From the NCBI GenBank assembly GCA_024811115.1, contig JAKOGH010001201.1, forward strand, positions 1-64,000: DNA of 64,000 nt, written 5' to 3'. Shown here one piece after another: positions 48,000-60,610 of the stretch. Each line of letters opens with the position of its first letter. Within the stretch, counting starts at the first letter, position 1. A program made the translations under genes and the position numbers. This DNA is from Terana coerulea (Eukaryota; Basidiomycota; Agaricomycetes; Polyporales; Phanerochaetaceae). The notes under the pieces were generated by a model that had not been told where the DNA came from, searched no databases, and saw only the letters and a list, made by a program, of their open reading frames with translations.

Positions 48000-50900
48000 T
48001 TACGCTGCAGCGCTTGGTGCAACGGCCGGGTGGACTGTGGCGATCTGCAAATATGGTAAGCACCATGGCAATGGAGCAGAGCACCATCCGCGTACCTCGC
48101 GCCTCATCTCCGCAAGCTCGTCCGTGAGCAACGCCTGGTGGCGCTCGAGGAGCTGCTTTAGCCTTCCGATCGTCTGGTTGTCCTCGATCTTCGTATTGAC
48201 CCACTCTGCGGCTTGCCGTTCCAGAATGTGCTTTTGGGAGACCGCCGCATCCAGCTGCCCGTCCAGGTCGGACGCGCGATCGCGCGAGGATCGAAGTGCC
48301 ACCTCCACCTGCGCAAGATCCGCGCCCTTCCGCTCCAAGTCAGCCGCTAGTTCGTCGCGCGCAGCCTGGGCGAGCTCCAGCTCTGACTTCATGGCCGTCT
48401 GCTGCTGCTCTGCGGTCACAAGGGCCTCCTCCAGGAAGTCCACTCGCGCTTGCAGCTCTTGCGTCGCGGCGTCCGTGTCCTGGCGGAACGTCTCAAGCTC
48501 TCGCTGGAGAACTTGGCAGGCTTCCTGCGAGTCTTCAAGCTGTTGTTGCATGGCGCAAGTGTCCGCAGCCTTGGTTGCGAGGTCAGCGACCAGGATATGT
48601 CGGTTGGCCTCTGAAGCCATGAGGTCAGATTCAAGCGCACGTCGAGCCTGTTCCGTGACGCCGAGGGCTTCACGCTGTTGAGACAGCTCCAAATCCTTGG
48701 CGGCCAGCTGATCCTTGACGTGTTCCACCGTGAGCTGCAGCGCAACCTTGTCACCCGAAGCCTTCTTGACCTCCGAGGACAGCTCGCCAATTTTTGCCTG
48801 CGCCGTAACCGAGGACGCCTCGAGAGCGGCCACGGCGGCCTCACGCTCGCGCACCTCCGCAGTCAGCGCGTCGACCTGCTCGGCCGCCTGTAAGTGGGCG
48901 CGTTGTAACGCCTGTAGCTCCGCAACGAGCGCGTCCTTCTCCTCGCTCAGCTGGCGCCTGTCGCGAGCCTCGGCGTCGAGCTGGACGCGAAGAGAAGCAG
49001 CGGCTTCCTCGGCCGCCGCGAGGCGTCGAGCTAAATCCGCCTCCGCCGCCTCCCGCCGCGCGTTGAGCTCCTTAGCCGCGACAGCCTCGCGCTGGAAAAG
49101 TCGCCATAGCGATCTGCGCGTCGGCAAGCTCTTGCAGGACACGCTCCGAGCGCGCCTGGGCCGCTTCTCGCTCTTCCGACGTGGCGGCGAGCGCCGTTTG
49201 CGTAGCTTGCAGGCTCGCGGCCAGGGCATCGACGTCAGCCTGCGCGCGTGCCAACACGTCCGATATGTCCGCACAGCGACTGCGGAGGTCCTTGTTCTCT
49301 CCGCTCAGGGCCAAAGACTCCTCTTGTGCGGTCGACGCGTCCCGGTGGGCAGTCGAAAGTTTATTTTCGAGCTCTGCGTGTTCCCTGGCAACCTCGGCCG
49401 CGCGCGTTTCGTGCTCGGTCCTGAGCGCCTCGAGAGCGAGCTCGAGCTCGGCAACGCGGGCGTCCTGCTGGTCCTTCTCCAGGGTCATTGCGTCCATGGC
49501 AGCATCCTGCAGCTCAAGCTCCTGTCGGGCATCATCTAACTCGCCGGTCCGCTCGTTGAGAGCGTGCGACACGGTGTCCTTCTCGTTCTGGAGTTCGCCG
49601 ATGCGTTCGGTCAACGTAAAGACGTACTCCTGCAGACTGGCAATCCGCGTCCGAGCGTCGGCCAAATCGGTCTGCTGGCTGGCAAGTAAGTCGAGTTTCT
49701 CCTTGACTTCCTGCTGCAATGTGGTGACCCTGATCTCGCGGCTGTAGACCCTGTCCTTCCACATCACTGCTTCGGCGGACAGGCGCTCCTGACCGTCTCG
49801 GAGGACGTGGAGATCCGCTGTCTTTGCGTCCAGGGCGGCGCGCAAGGACAGTACTTGCTCGTTGTCCGCCGGAAGCGCAGGTAGGTTCGTCTTCTCCACG
49901 AGCGGGGTCAACGAGGGTGTCGCTAGGCCCAACGAGGATTGGTTGGCATTGGCATCTTGGGTAACTTCCTCAGGATGGTACTCGAACGGGTCATCGTCCA
50001 TGCCGGAATCCACGTCGGGCTCGCTGGGTGCGGGAGTGGGTTGCTTGCTGAAGTTATTGATCAGTGAGCCCGACTCAGTGCGTGTGACTGCCATCAACGG
50101 CCTGCGCGTGAGTGTAGAGGGACCACTTTGCTGCATCTGAGGCGACGGGGTGGAAGCTCTGAAGGACAAGACTGAGCACAATGCGTACAGCTACACGGGG
50201 CATGACTCACCTGGAGGTTGAAGGCGTTAAAGGCGACAACGCCCTGTCGAAGGGGCTCTGAGCACGCGCGATACTGACTGTCTTGAGCCTTGCCTCTACG
50301 AGCTCATGCCTGACATTCTGTAGCTCTTCCTTGAGGCGATCAACCTCGTCGCTTTGCTCGTCCTCGGCGTTTTGCAAAGCCTCGAGCAGCTGCGGACAGA
50401 ATAGTGAGTGAGCCTTTGTTCTTCAAAATTTGCATTCTAACCGACCTCTGCTTTCGTCATCCTCGAGACACCCTTCACACTCGACCTCCGACTCCGCTTG
50501 TTAGGCAAGCTCCGGCGACGAGTCGAGATGGACTTGCTAGGGGTGTGTGGATCCTCATCGTCATCGCCATCTGCGTCGGCAGCCGTGGGCCTCCGACGCT
50601 TCGTTCCGCGGCTCGGTTGCCCATGCGTAAGGGCTTTCCACTCGGGTCGGGAGGGCGTCCCAGGCGCCGAAGCCAACGATTGACGACGAGCAGCAGTAAG
50701 ACTTACGCAGAAAGCATGAGCTTGCATCTAGCGCTCATAAATGACATGACTCACATTTTTCTGCTTTCAGAAGTGAGTGCGTAGTGACTCGGTTCTACTG
50801 CCTCGACAATGTCTTCGTCAACCTAGATTGTGTGAGTACCACGCCTAATATACGGTAGAGGAGACGCTTACCAGTTTATTGACAGCACGAGTCACCCAGT

Positions 50901-51188
50901 GAGACCACTGAGGGCCGAGAGGGTCGTGTTCAGCATCGGCATCCTTCCGCACTGCACGGCCGTAAGTTATCTCCCATGACGGCTTTGATAACGGTTGAAA
51001 ATTCACCTTGAGCTCGCACAGTGGCGAGGTGCACGGATTGCTTCTTGTGGGCTCGCTGCTGCTCGGTGAGGGCGCGCACAACCCCTGAAGTCGGACAAGG
51101 TCAGCGGGGCTGCCACGCGAACCCGATACAGCCACTCACTGTCGGCGTAAGTGTATTTTGACTTTTTCTTGTTCGATGTCGTAACCAT
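48000..51188 (-). CDS. 938-residue coiled-coil protein
   Basis: Eight exons: 51188-51140, 51084-51007, 50951-50872, 50822-50755, 50701-50446, 50389-50211, 50158-48096, 48044-48000. The N-terminal 110 residues form a conserved-looking helical part (YADRVVRALTEQQRAHKKQS; LGPQWSHWVTRAVNKLVDED; YALTSESRKILTAARRQSL), then a basic linker with GTKRRRPT and NKRSRRSS (nuclear signal-like), and from about residue 220 to the end nearly continuous heptads (for example LRAALDAKTADLHVLRDGQE; LEKDQQDARVAELELALEAL). Frame breaks at an AAAA run 49096-49099 (plus strand); removing one base gives exact phases. Composition fits a structural protein of spindle pole, kinetochore or nuclear periphery; the family is not recognised. 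The unrelated WSHWVTRAV block may be the best handle for a search. Confidence 0.8.
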
Positions 51189-51643
51189 ATCAGAGAGAAA
51201 GTACTAAGAGGGAGTCAGTAGAGATAGCAGGCTGTGTGGGTGGCAGTATGTCGCAAGAGGGGGGAAGGACAGAGGGGCACGCTCAGGTCGCGCCTCGCTA
51301 ATTAATGCCCCGGCGCGAGGCCGACACGTGCGGCGTGACTGTGCTCCACACTTCCTCAAAAGGAAGGAGGCGCAACGGTGACTCGCGCATTTACCATATA
51401 TGGTTAAGGGCGGGCATTGAACGTGACTACCGTGAGAGAAAAGCGGAAGTACCGACGGTTCGAGAAGGCGTCGGCGCAGCGCCATCGCGCGTCGCGCGTC
51501 GGAACTCGGGACAGGGGCGGGCGCAGGGCGAGAGTCGTAGGACGCACTTTATTCAACAGCGACCGACGCTCATGTCTATTCCGGCCACGCCCGCCGTAGC
51601 ACGCGGGAGGGAACATGTCTGCTGAACTCGTGGATGACTTGCA
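51189..51643. other. Intergenic, coiled-coil gene start to AsnRS end
   Basis: 455 nt, GC-rich from 51440 to 51600. Holds the promoter of the coiled-coil gene and the synthetase 3' UTR. No gene seen. Confidence 0.5.
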
Positions 51644-53255
51644 CTACAGCAGCATCCGCCCTGCCCACCGCGGCATGGCTATACACTCCCGCACGTTCTC
51701 TACGCCCGTTGTCCAACTAATCAACCTCTCGAATCCCAGCCCAAACCCGCCATGGGGTGCCCCACCGTACTTGCGAATGTCAAGATACCAGTCGTAGCTG
51801 GCTTCGTCCATCTTCTCTCGCTCCATGGCCCGGCGCAGATACGATATCCGCTCTTCGCGCAGCGATCCGCCGACAAGCTCGCCGAGATGCGGCACCAACA
51901 GGTCAAAGCAAGCCACGGTCTTCTCGTCGTCGTTCAAGCGCATATAGAATGATTTGAGGTGCACGGGATAGTCGGTTACGAACACAGGTCCTTTGACGAG
52001 GTGTTCCGCCATCCAACGCTCATGCTCGCTCCGCAGTGGTCGACCCCAACTGGGATCGAATGTGAATATTTTTGAGGCGCTCTGAGCCTTCTCTAACTCC
52101 TTCATTGCGTCGGTATACGATATCCGTGTCCAAGGCTTAGCTGCAGAGGCTTTCTCCAGGTTGGCAAGCCGCTCCTCTGGGAGATGCTTCCGGAGTTGCT
52201 TGAGATCCGCGGTGTTTTGTGTCAAGGCCTGTTTGACAGCACCTTCGACCACCTGGCAGATGTCGTCGACCTTGTCCACAAAGGCCCATTCAGCCTCGAG
52301 CATCCAGAACTCGGAAAGGTGTCGGCCAGTCTGTGACCGCTCTGCCCGGAAGCATGGAGAGAGTGTGTAGACACGAGACAAAGAGGTTGCCAGAGCTTCA
52401 AGGTGTAGCTGAGATGACACCGTGAGATACGCCGGACGACCGAAGAACTGTGCCGAGCGTTGTGCAGCGTTGGGGTCAATGGTAGAAGGAGGACGCTCAG
52501 GTACTGAAGCGGGTGTTCCCGTCGTCCCCGGTGCCTGTACTTTAAACGTCTCGCCGGCACCTTCGCAATCGCTAGATACAACAATTGGCGTGTGGGCGTA
52601 GCAAAATCCAAGGTTCTGGGCCAAAGTCAGATGTCCGTATGGCCGTTATAGTGCGGGTCGTACCGAGAAGTAGTCCTGGACCGTTTTCATGGTAGAGTCG
52701 CGAAGCCGTAGTGTTGCCGCAACGTCATCTGTACGTGCTCGGAGATGACTGTGGTCCCGAAGGTACTCGACAGTCATGTCGCGTTTCTTGATAGGATACT
52801 CCTGAGCACCAGAATAGCTCAGCTATTGTCAAAGCAAAGAATGGATGGTCGTACCTCCGCATCGCACTCTCCCACCAGATCGACTGCCTTCACCTGCAAC
52901 TCTCTGTCCTGTCCGGGACCTATGCTGTCTGCGAGCACCCCGGTCAAACGTACGGCGGAGCCGTTAGTCAAGCTGCATGACGAGCAAGGCCTCAGTACAG
53001 CTGTGCGACACAAAAAGCATCCATGACGACGCACCTCTTCGCCAACGCGACATCCCTGAACACGGCTTGGAGGCCGTCGGTGGAGGAGCCGTCGGTGATA
53101 ACAGCGAACGCGACGTTCTTCTGTCGGCGAACGGACTTCACCCAGCCATTGACTTGGATAGGCTTCTGGCTGCTCGGTGTGCCTGGCGACAGGAGCTGCC
53201 GTACAGTTGGGGTCAGGGAGGAGGTGAGAGTTGCTAGTGAACGGCGGAAGATCAT
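51644..53255 (-). CDS. SLM5: Mitochondrial asparaginyl-tRNA synthetase
   Basis: Four exons: 53255-53035, 52972-52855, 52801-52664, 52615-51644; phases fit and give 482 residues. The start MIFRRSLATLTSSL is rich in Arg/Ser/Leu like a mitochondrial presequence. The OB-fold anticodon domain follows (IQVNGWVKSVRRQKNVAFAV, NGSAVRLTGVL), then RDHSHLRARTDDVAATLRLR. The class II core shows FFGRPAYLTVSSQLHLEA, SPCFRAERSQTGRHLSEFWM (motif 2) and GFGLGFERLISWTTG (motif 3). It charges mitochondrial tRNA-Asn. AsnRS is preferred over AspRS because of the SSQLHLEAL and SDCEGAGETF blocks. Confidence 0.93.
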
Positions 53256-53777
53256 GGTGACCCGTTGCGTTCACTGCACGACTTTCCGTGCGACTCGTCG
53301 CCAGCGGCTTTGCGCGCCTCGGCATCGTTGAGTTTTGTGACTTTGGGACTTCGCGGCATGCATGTTGCTCAGCAGGTCGTTGGTATGGAGGAGTCGCTGA
53401 ACCAGATCCTTCAGCACGGTGAGGGGGAGGAAGACGCGCCCCGCGAGATCCTGCCTTTCCCATACAGCACCACTCACGTGAAGGATGCATACGACATGAG
53501 CGGAAAGTCGTGTGCATCCAACCCAGCACCCAACGCCCTGAAAGGAGCCATGCTGATAGTAGAAATATAGTATACATCAGCAAGAAACAAAGTGGTTACA
53601 GCAACAAGCAGGCCAGAGAAACTGTCGATACATCGGGTGAAAGAGCGAGTCCTACACTCGTTTTACAAATCCTGCCGTGCACACTGTTGAGCCAGAGTAG
53701 TCGGAGGGATGGAAAGATGTCTGCTCCGCGCTTCGTGCTCGCCGCAGACTACGCTTTCGAGAGGGATACAAAGGACC
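53256..53777. other. Intergenic, AsnRS start to SmD1 end
   Basis: 520 nt with no gene: AsnRS promoter and SmD1 3' UTR. Frames open here are antisense or random. Confidence 0.5.
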
Positions 53778-54365
53778 TTAGAACCCTCGTCCGCGACCCC
53801 TTCCACGGCCACGAGGACCACCACGCCCCCTGTCTGCGCCCCTCCCTCCAACAGCACCGCGTCCACGCCCGCGAGAGTCGTCCTTCTTCCTGTTCTTCGG
53901 TTTCGGCGCGTCGTCAACAAGAAGAGTATCGAGAGGTAGTGCGTCGGGGAGAACGAAGTAGCGGATGTTGTTACCACGGATGGACAGGCTGTCCAGCGAT
54001 GTCGGCTCACGGTTGCGAGCAGTCATCTTCACGGTCTTCAGATGTGTGTTCATCTGCATGTCCACGCCTGGATACATGCCCAGATCCGTTAGATGAAGCA
54101 ACCACTTGAGAGAAATATGCCTGCACATACCAGTGATCGTTCCATGGACGACAGACCCGTTCTTGAGCTCGACGGTCACGGTCTCATTGTTCAGCTTCAT
54201 CAAAAATCTGTGCGATAATACGTACGTTAGCTAGCTGAATGCGATCATGTAGGACGATCTATGCAAATGCGCGGTTCCGAGCTTAACGGTGCACTGCAGC
54301 TCATGAGTACCTCCTGACACGAAGGTAACGTGAAATCAAAGGCTTATTCACCTTACAAGCTTCAT
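53778..54365 (-). CDS. SMD1: Small nuclear ribonucleoprotein SmD1
   Basis: Exons 54365-54352 (14 nt), 54207-54131, 54067-53778; 126 residues. The first exon gives MKLVR only, and splicing restores [20 protein letters not shown]. Sm1 and Sm2 motifs are seen ([38 protein letters not shown]), and the tail is RG-rich ([19 protein letters not shown]), the usual site of arginine methylation in SmD1. SmD1 is part of the heptameric Sm ring of spliceosomal snRNPs. Confidence 0.97.
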
Positions 54366-54736
54366 CTTGGAGTACAGGAAAAGAGGGCGGGAGCCTCTTG
54401 CTTGTGTGGTCTGGTGAAGGTCGTGAACGTTGAGGGAGAGTCGTGTTGTTGAAGCGCCGGCATGGGCAAGCGCTTGCGATGCATGGGGATCCAATCAGAG
54501 GACGTCGTCTTCATCCGCATTCTTCAGCGGACGAGCAAGTGTGAGGCAAGTAATGTAGAGGATGGCAGAACGTGGGACAGTTCCATAATATATACCGAGT
54601 GCTTGAAGGGCAATTTTACAAGTCAAAACTCGGGCTAACGACCATGGCTTTGGATCCTCGAGTGCAAGTGCGACTTGTCCAGATACCCCCATTTCAACAA
54701 CGCATCGGAGCCCTCCACTCGTTCAGCATTCAGCGC
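54366..54736. other. Intergenic, SMD1 start to alpha-galactosidase end
   Basis: 371 nt, SMD1 promoter and the 3' UTR of the GH27 gene. No gene seen. Confidence 0.5.
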
Positions 54737-57195
54737 TCAGCCCTGGACGTAAGTACCGTTCTTGTCTGCGCATGTGTTCCATACGCTGCACAGAGGCCAT
54801 ATGCCCTCAGGTTCATCGCCGGCGTCCTTAAGCAACAGCGCCACAACACCATGCGGCGGGACGGCCGTAGCTGTGAAGTTCCTCACGGCTGTGCCATTGT
54901 CCGAATGCGTCCAAAGGTCCTACATATGACAATATTCAGAGAAGAACGTGTATCTGAAGAAGACGCTATACAAACCCTAACGGAGTATTGCCTGCCTGCG
55001 CGGATCCAAGGCGACTCGGTAAGGTTAAAGGTCATGGTGGCTGATTCATCTAGCGTGTTGAGCTATGCACCAATATATCATCAGTCAATATGCTCATGAA
55101 TACGCGCAGTTGGTGGGCACGACTTACAAGCATAAAGACAGTTCCGTTCTCACTGGGTCCGCTCCAGTACTGTGCGGGATGCGTGCTGTTGCTTGTCCAG
55201 TCCGGCTAGGACAGATTGGCGTGAGCGGCATGCGGAATACAGCATCATCCCCAGCACGCACGTTTATTCCCCATCTAAATGGCGAGGTGCTGGTGCCTTC
55301 GACAGGGTCCTGGTTGATAGCGAGAATTTCTTTGTTCATCAGGATATCCAGAATGTCGGTTGTTATGGCAGACAGCTACGGTACCAAGTAAGCCTCAGGG
55401 AGCCAGAAGTCATCGGGCAAATTAAAGCATACGCACGTTGGTCCCGATGAGCAGCGGGGATTTCATCAATGCCCAGGCGGTGAAATGCGACTTCGCCTCA
55501 TCGATCGTGAGACCGCCGTTGCCCCTGGAATCATCCCTGAATTTACGCCACAATATATCCTGGTCGAGCAGTGCTCACAATTGCAGCTATACCACTTCGG
55601 TCAGCAACGATGCATCACGTCGTAACGAGTGGCAGAGCGCACCATATCCAAGTCATTGCGGCCATAAAAATCTGTAGCTGTTGTGATGAAGGAGTTGCTA
55701 AAAACCGTATGTCAAGTGCGTTCGTGGTGGATTGAGATGATAGTTCCACACAAATTGATGATGTTCGCCAGAGAGTCCCATTGCGGCGCGATGTCCCCCG
55801 TAGTCTATTACGAAAGCCTCAGCAAACGTCTGTAGACAATATATAAGTAAACACCTCACCCTCCAGCTCTGACCGAACTGCTTGCCCCAGCTACAACAAA
55901 CTGTCAAAATTTGTTCAACGACAGACTAGGCGTGCTCACATCCAGACCTGACTCTAGCGGCAATACAAAAATATGAGTGGTGTGAATCTTGTGAGGAGGC
56001 GAGGACATACCCAGCCCCATTGACATAAGGAAAATATCATAGGCGGCTTTCCAGAGGACTTCGCAAGATCAGCTATGGCATCAGCCATCCGTCTGAATTC
56101 TGCAGAGTCCATGTCAGCTCAGCAGGGTGGTTGTCAAATGCCCATATAGTGACTAACTTCCAACCATTCCTTCTCTGATGATATCGTCGTATGGAACTAA
56201 TCACAAGACGGTCATCATCAGCCAGCTTTGGTGGTCAAGTCATAACTCACTGTAACAATTGTCGTATCTGGGTCAAGAAAGCCGAGATTAGCGCAAGTGT
56301 TTCAGCGGCTGGACAACTTTATCATACTTCAGATAGTCAAATCCCCAGTCCTGAAATGTCTTTGCGTCCAGAGCTTCATTCTGGAACGAGCCAGGGTATC
56401 CAGCGCATGTGTACCAACCGGAATCGCTGTACTGCAGTGATGTCATGAGCGATAGCGCAGAGTCATCGCTAACGATGATTGGCTTACAATGCCAGCTTTG
56501 CTAGAAGAATTGAATGAGGTCAGTCCAGCGGGCGAGGGAGTAAAATGTCAGAACTTACAAGCCCATGGAGTGCAACTGATCAGTCAACCAGTTGAACCCG
56601 CTCTTGAACCTGACTTGGTCTGACGGAATTGATTAGCAGTGTTATAGATACCAAACCAGTGCAAGTGGGTTCTACCTGCGGCAATGCGGCCGTCTGCGGT
56701 GCGGTTCTTCTCGGAGTAACAATCATCCAAGTTGAACTGAGTGTAACCAGCATCCTGGTAGCAAACAGTAAGCCGTGCTTGGTCGGCGCATTTGCATAAA
56801 AGACGCGTCTCACCTGCAGGCCTAGTGACTTCATGAGTGTGGCGGTTGCGATGATGAGGTCCTCGTCAATGTTGCACTACAGACAACAAACGTTAGGCAG
56901 CATCGGGCGTCGTCACAGATAGATGGGCGTACTTGGTAAGCATTCCAAGCTGAGCAAAGATTATTGTCGTAAGCCAACGCGTAAAAATAAAGATCCTTAT
57001 AGACATACTGTTGTAGCCCAGCACTGGGGTTTGCAAATTGTGTTTAGCCATAGCATTATTAGGACCCGAGCCAGTGGTCTTACCTGGCAGACGGGCAACG
57101 CCATCATTGTTTGCATTCGTGGGCCGGGTTCCTACAAGACACACAAAGAAGATAGTTGCAGTGATCAGCATAAGGTTCCTTGAAAGCCGAGCCAT
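54737..57195 (-). CDS. Secreted alpha-galactosidase, glycoside hydrolase family 27
   Basis: A gene of about 15 short exons. It starts [20 protein letters not shown], a signal peptide. In order: LGYNTWNAYQ and CNIDEDLI (N-terminal barrel), [47 protein letters not shown], then after splicing YLKYDNCY with the nucleophile Asp, [27 protein letters not shown] with the acid/base Asp, [60 protein letters not shown] and a C-terminal beta domain ([17 protein letters not shown]). It hydrolyses terminal alpha-1,6-galactose from galactomannan and raffinose sugars outside the cell. A few junctions (near 56.45, 55.95 and 55.55 kb) are uncertain. An upstream in-frame ATG at 57225 exists but would spoil the signal peptide. 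Confidence 0.92.
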
Positions 57196-58100
57196 TGTGC
57201 GATAATTCCAAAGGTCGTAGGCCATTCTACAGAGCGCGTTTTATACCCCTATGCTCGGACCGCCAGCGCGCGCTTCAGCATAGTAAGAAGCAGTTGCAGA
57301 GTGTACCATCCAACTCTCTTCGCGCTCAAGTCGCCTCATGACATGAATCATGCTGTTCAGCGACGTCAAGGGCTCCATGCAATATAGGAGAAGCCACGTA
57401 CACCCTCTTCTGCCGAGCATGAGCCGTCCAGGAAGAGCTGTGGTCTGTGAAGCTTACCTTGGCTCGTAGTAGAATCACCAGTGTCCTGTGCGGTGCTGAA
57501 TATAGCGAGTGCACGGTGTAAGGTCATGAGCGGTCCCCACATGCTGGTCGAACGCGAGAGTGTTCAACGGCAGCTCGCGGACGTCGGGAGGCATATAAGG
57601 TTTCCTGCACAGCCATAGATGGTGGAGACTGGTTACGCGTAGAATTGAGAAGTGATGAACGGGCATGTGTCCGAATCATGAGAGCGGCAAGAGCATGGAA
57701 GGAGACGGAGGCGGAGGAAGCGGCGACCAGCCACGTGGTTATCTAATCTTGTCTCGTTCTCGCATAATCATGATCCATCGCTCTGCTCTCTCGTTCAAGC
57801 TTGCAATTAATATTGTCCTGGACACCCATCCTCTCCTGCTCCAGAGCAGGCCCTACTGTAACTCTCTTGGTTTGAGAAATCTCACATGCACCGATCTCAC
57901 CGCCCTGGTCCTTCCATTGCTGGCTTCAGACAAAGATCCGGGCCACCATGCCGCATCATGAACGTGTTCGCCACTCGTTATTTCTCGTTTCTTTGTACAC
58001 ATAACGAGTGGCTCGACGCAAGACTATAAGGACGTACCTTATGTTCGGTACACTTACTTCTCCTTCCACCGACACAATACCCCCTGTACCAAGCTGGTCA
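57196..58100. other. Intergenic with weak frames
   Basis: 900 nt. Promoter of the alpha-galactosidase gene on the minus strand and leader of the next plus-strand candidate. No frame with domain or strong codon signal. Confidence 0.45.
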
Positions 58101-59119
58101 TGGAATCTCCGGAACCTATGTTCACGAAGTTGCGCGCTTTGGACTCGCCTTCAGGCATGTGTACCGAGGATTCTGAGGCACGCACACGAATCAGACACAC
58201 GAGAGCATGCGCTGATCAGTGAACAGGCCGAAAAACCTTACGCGCTGTGGCCTTCACCTGCTCTGCCGTTGCGTCCATCTGCAGAGGGGACGCCTATCCA
58301 GTCCGCGAGGTCTAGTCGGTCGGGGGCACGCGCCAGAAGAATGGCTCTGCCGGAAGCAAAGTACAAAATTGCCATGCTTGAGGAAGAGGTTGCCGAACTC
58401 GTGGAGGAGAGAGACACATACCGAGTCTCGTGCAAACCGTGGAAACGCAAGTGCAAACAATCCTCGATCGCAACCAATTCCTGGAGCAGAACATGGCTTT
58501 GGGGCCGTCGAGCAACGCATCAAACACGTCCAGCGGATCATGCATCGCAATGAACGCCTTGAGCAGAAGAAGTCGGTAAGTGGTAGTTTTTTCATTGTAC
58601 GAGAAAGCACCTGTTCACCATCATGTCTCAGAGCTTAAGCCATGACCTGAAGATATACGGCAAAGACATCAAGATCCTGCACGTAAGTCCTGAAATCGGT
58701 TCGTATCCTGCTATGAATATTCATGATTCGATGCACACGCAGGAATTGATCTACAATTACGAATCCGCGTTATCTGAAGCAGGATTAACCCTCTCTTGCA
58801 ACGTCGGTGCCCTCGCCTCAACCTGCCGTACCACATGCAAACAGCTCACCGTTCATTATTAGCCGTACCTCGAAGAGCAACGCAATCAGCTCCACTTCAA
58901 GATGAAGGGTCCTCGTCTCTTCCTCATGCAGTGCTGGCTCCCAAGGTCGAATCCAGCATCAGGCATTGCTCTCCTCCAGCCACCCCGCCGTGTACTCCTG
59001 CATCGTCCGCGGTCGACCTTCCCATCATCTCCGCCCGCCTATCTCCGTCGTACATGCTCGCGGACGCTGCAGAGGCTCTCTCGGTCCCACGGCCGTCATC
59101 GCCCGCACCTTATTGAACG
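58101..59119 (+). CDS. Hypothetical coiled-coil protein, boundaries uncertain
   Basis: An ATG at 58109 opens a Ser/Glu/Arg-rich frame; further on three frames carry pieces of one heptad pattern: LPEAKYKIAMLEEEVAELVEE (about 58345-58405), TVETQVQTILDRNQFLEQNM (58435-58495) and AVEQRIKHVQRIMHRNERLEQ (58505-58565). The shifts need two single-base changes. A Ser/Pro-rich tail (58796-59116, ending PRPSSPAPY) may be the last exon. No family recognised; it could be a damaged gene. Confidence 0.4.
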
Positions 59120-59358
59120 TGCACAAGCCGATTGATATGGTCATAGGCAGGTACCTATCAACATATTCCGCGTTTCCACATAGATGGCAGAACCAACCGC
59201 AGATATCATGCACTGTCCAATGTATTCTACTACCTCCTTGTCTTCAATGCATGTAGCTCTCCTGTCATGGCAAATGGTATAACATAGACCAAATATACCC
59301 CCGAGTCAGCATAACCAGTAGACAATGGTATGTTGCTAGTGAGGACAATATGAACTAT

Positions 59359-60610
59359 CTACATATACCTACTCCCCTTGCCTCCCCGATCACGTCCAGA
59401 GGTGTAGGGATCGTATCGTCCACCGGAGGACTTGTGACCACGGTCTCTGTCCCGGTCCTTATCGCGCTCACGGTCCCGAGACTTGGACGAGGACTCGGAT
59501 TTCGCTGACGTGAAGTCCAGATGCGTTCGCTTCCCTGCGTTTTGCGCTTGCGCGGCAGCTTGCTGTTCTGACCGCGCTTTCTGATATACGGCTACATGCA
59601 AGGCCATGCATGGGATGTATGCGCGTAGTTTGAGTGGGTGAAACGTCGGTAGAGGAGGGATGTCGTGCGGCGACACGGAATCAACGGGAGGTGCATGAAT
59701 GACCTTGTGGGGGAAAACGTGTAGCGGAGGACGTACCGATGCGATCTGCGAACCATTCCTCCTTCACGTCATCCGGGTCCCAGACGCTCTTCGGGAAGTT
59801 CGTCGTCCGCTCGTCGACGTCTACGAACTCGACGAGCTTCGCATACAGGTGCGGGTTCCGGAACGACCGGTTCGCCATCAGCGAGTCGTTGAAATGTTTT
59901 GGCGTGCGCGCGTCCCGCTTTAGCGCATGGAATTGCGCCAGCTTCGCCTAACCGAAACGAAATTCACACTTGACGCGCTTCCGTACAGCACAGGATGACA
60001 CGCACCTCGATGTCCGGGTCATAAGGACCCGCGGGCTCCGGCGGGATGCCCCAGTCATCTACTCCCGATATAGGTGGAGGCCGCAACAAGGCTCGTATTC
60101 TCGTCAGCTCGTCCGGTGGTAGGGCGTCTTGCTCCATCGTAAATTCCGGCACGTCCGACGTCGATGCAGCCGCGTTTGTATCTTGCTCGCCATCCGAGGG
60201 ACGGCTGCGAGGATGTGGCTTGGATACTACCGGTCGGCGGATCTTGACTGCACCTTTCTTGGTGGCTGCAGTGGAAAGGGCACCGTGAGAAATAGAAGAG
60301 CGAAGGTGACGAAGCATAGACTTACATCCTAGGGACGTGTCAGACATGGACCTTGACAGATTATCCTAGCCAAGACGGAAGAGAGCGAGCAAAGAGGGAA
60401 ACAGGGAAGTAGGGGCCCGCAGTGAAGACTCTCACATCAAGTCTCGCTAGTTTTCCGTTGTTCGCTGCGCTTGAGGTAGCGGAGGTATCCTCATGGTTCG
60501 TGTCCTTCGTATCCGTGGGAGATTCATCGCCATAGGCGGCGAGACCTAGATAATGAGAGTTTAGTTGGTGTTCATCCGAAACTGTGGCGGTGCGGCTCAC
60601 CGTGTAACAT
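59359..60610 (-). CDS. HCNGP/SAP30-binding-protein-like
   Basis: Five exons: 60610-60601, 60545-60436, 60320-60006, 59947-59737, 59591-59359; in phase, 292 residues. The 10-nt first exon gives MLH; splicing yields [15 protein letters not shown]. An acidic start is followed by [19 protein letters not shown], then [53 protein letters not shown] and [11 protein letters not shown], the full HCNGP domain. The end is an RD-rich tail ([13 protein letters not shown]), typical of splicing-linked nuclear proteins. The human relative SAP30BP acts with splicing factors; the fungal role is not well known. Confidence 0.88.

Noticed and set aside
48715..49539. 274-codon plus-strand frame rich in Ser/Ala/Cys
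   Set aside because: Exact antisense of heptad repeats in the 938-residue coiled-coil gene; composition is the mirror of Glu/Ala/Leu codons.
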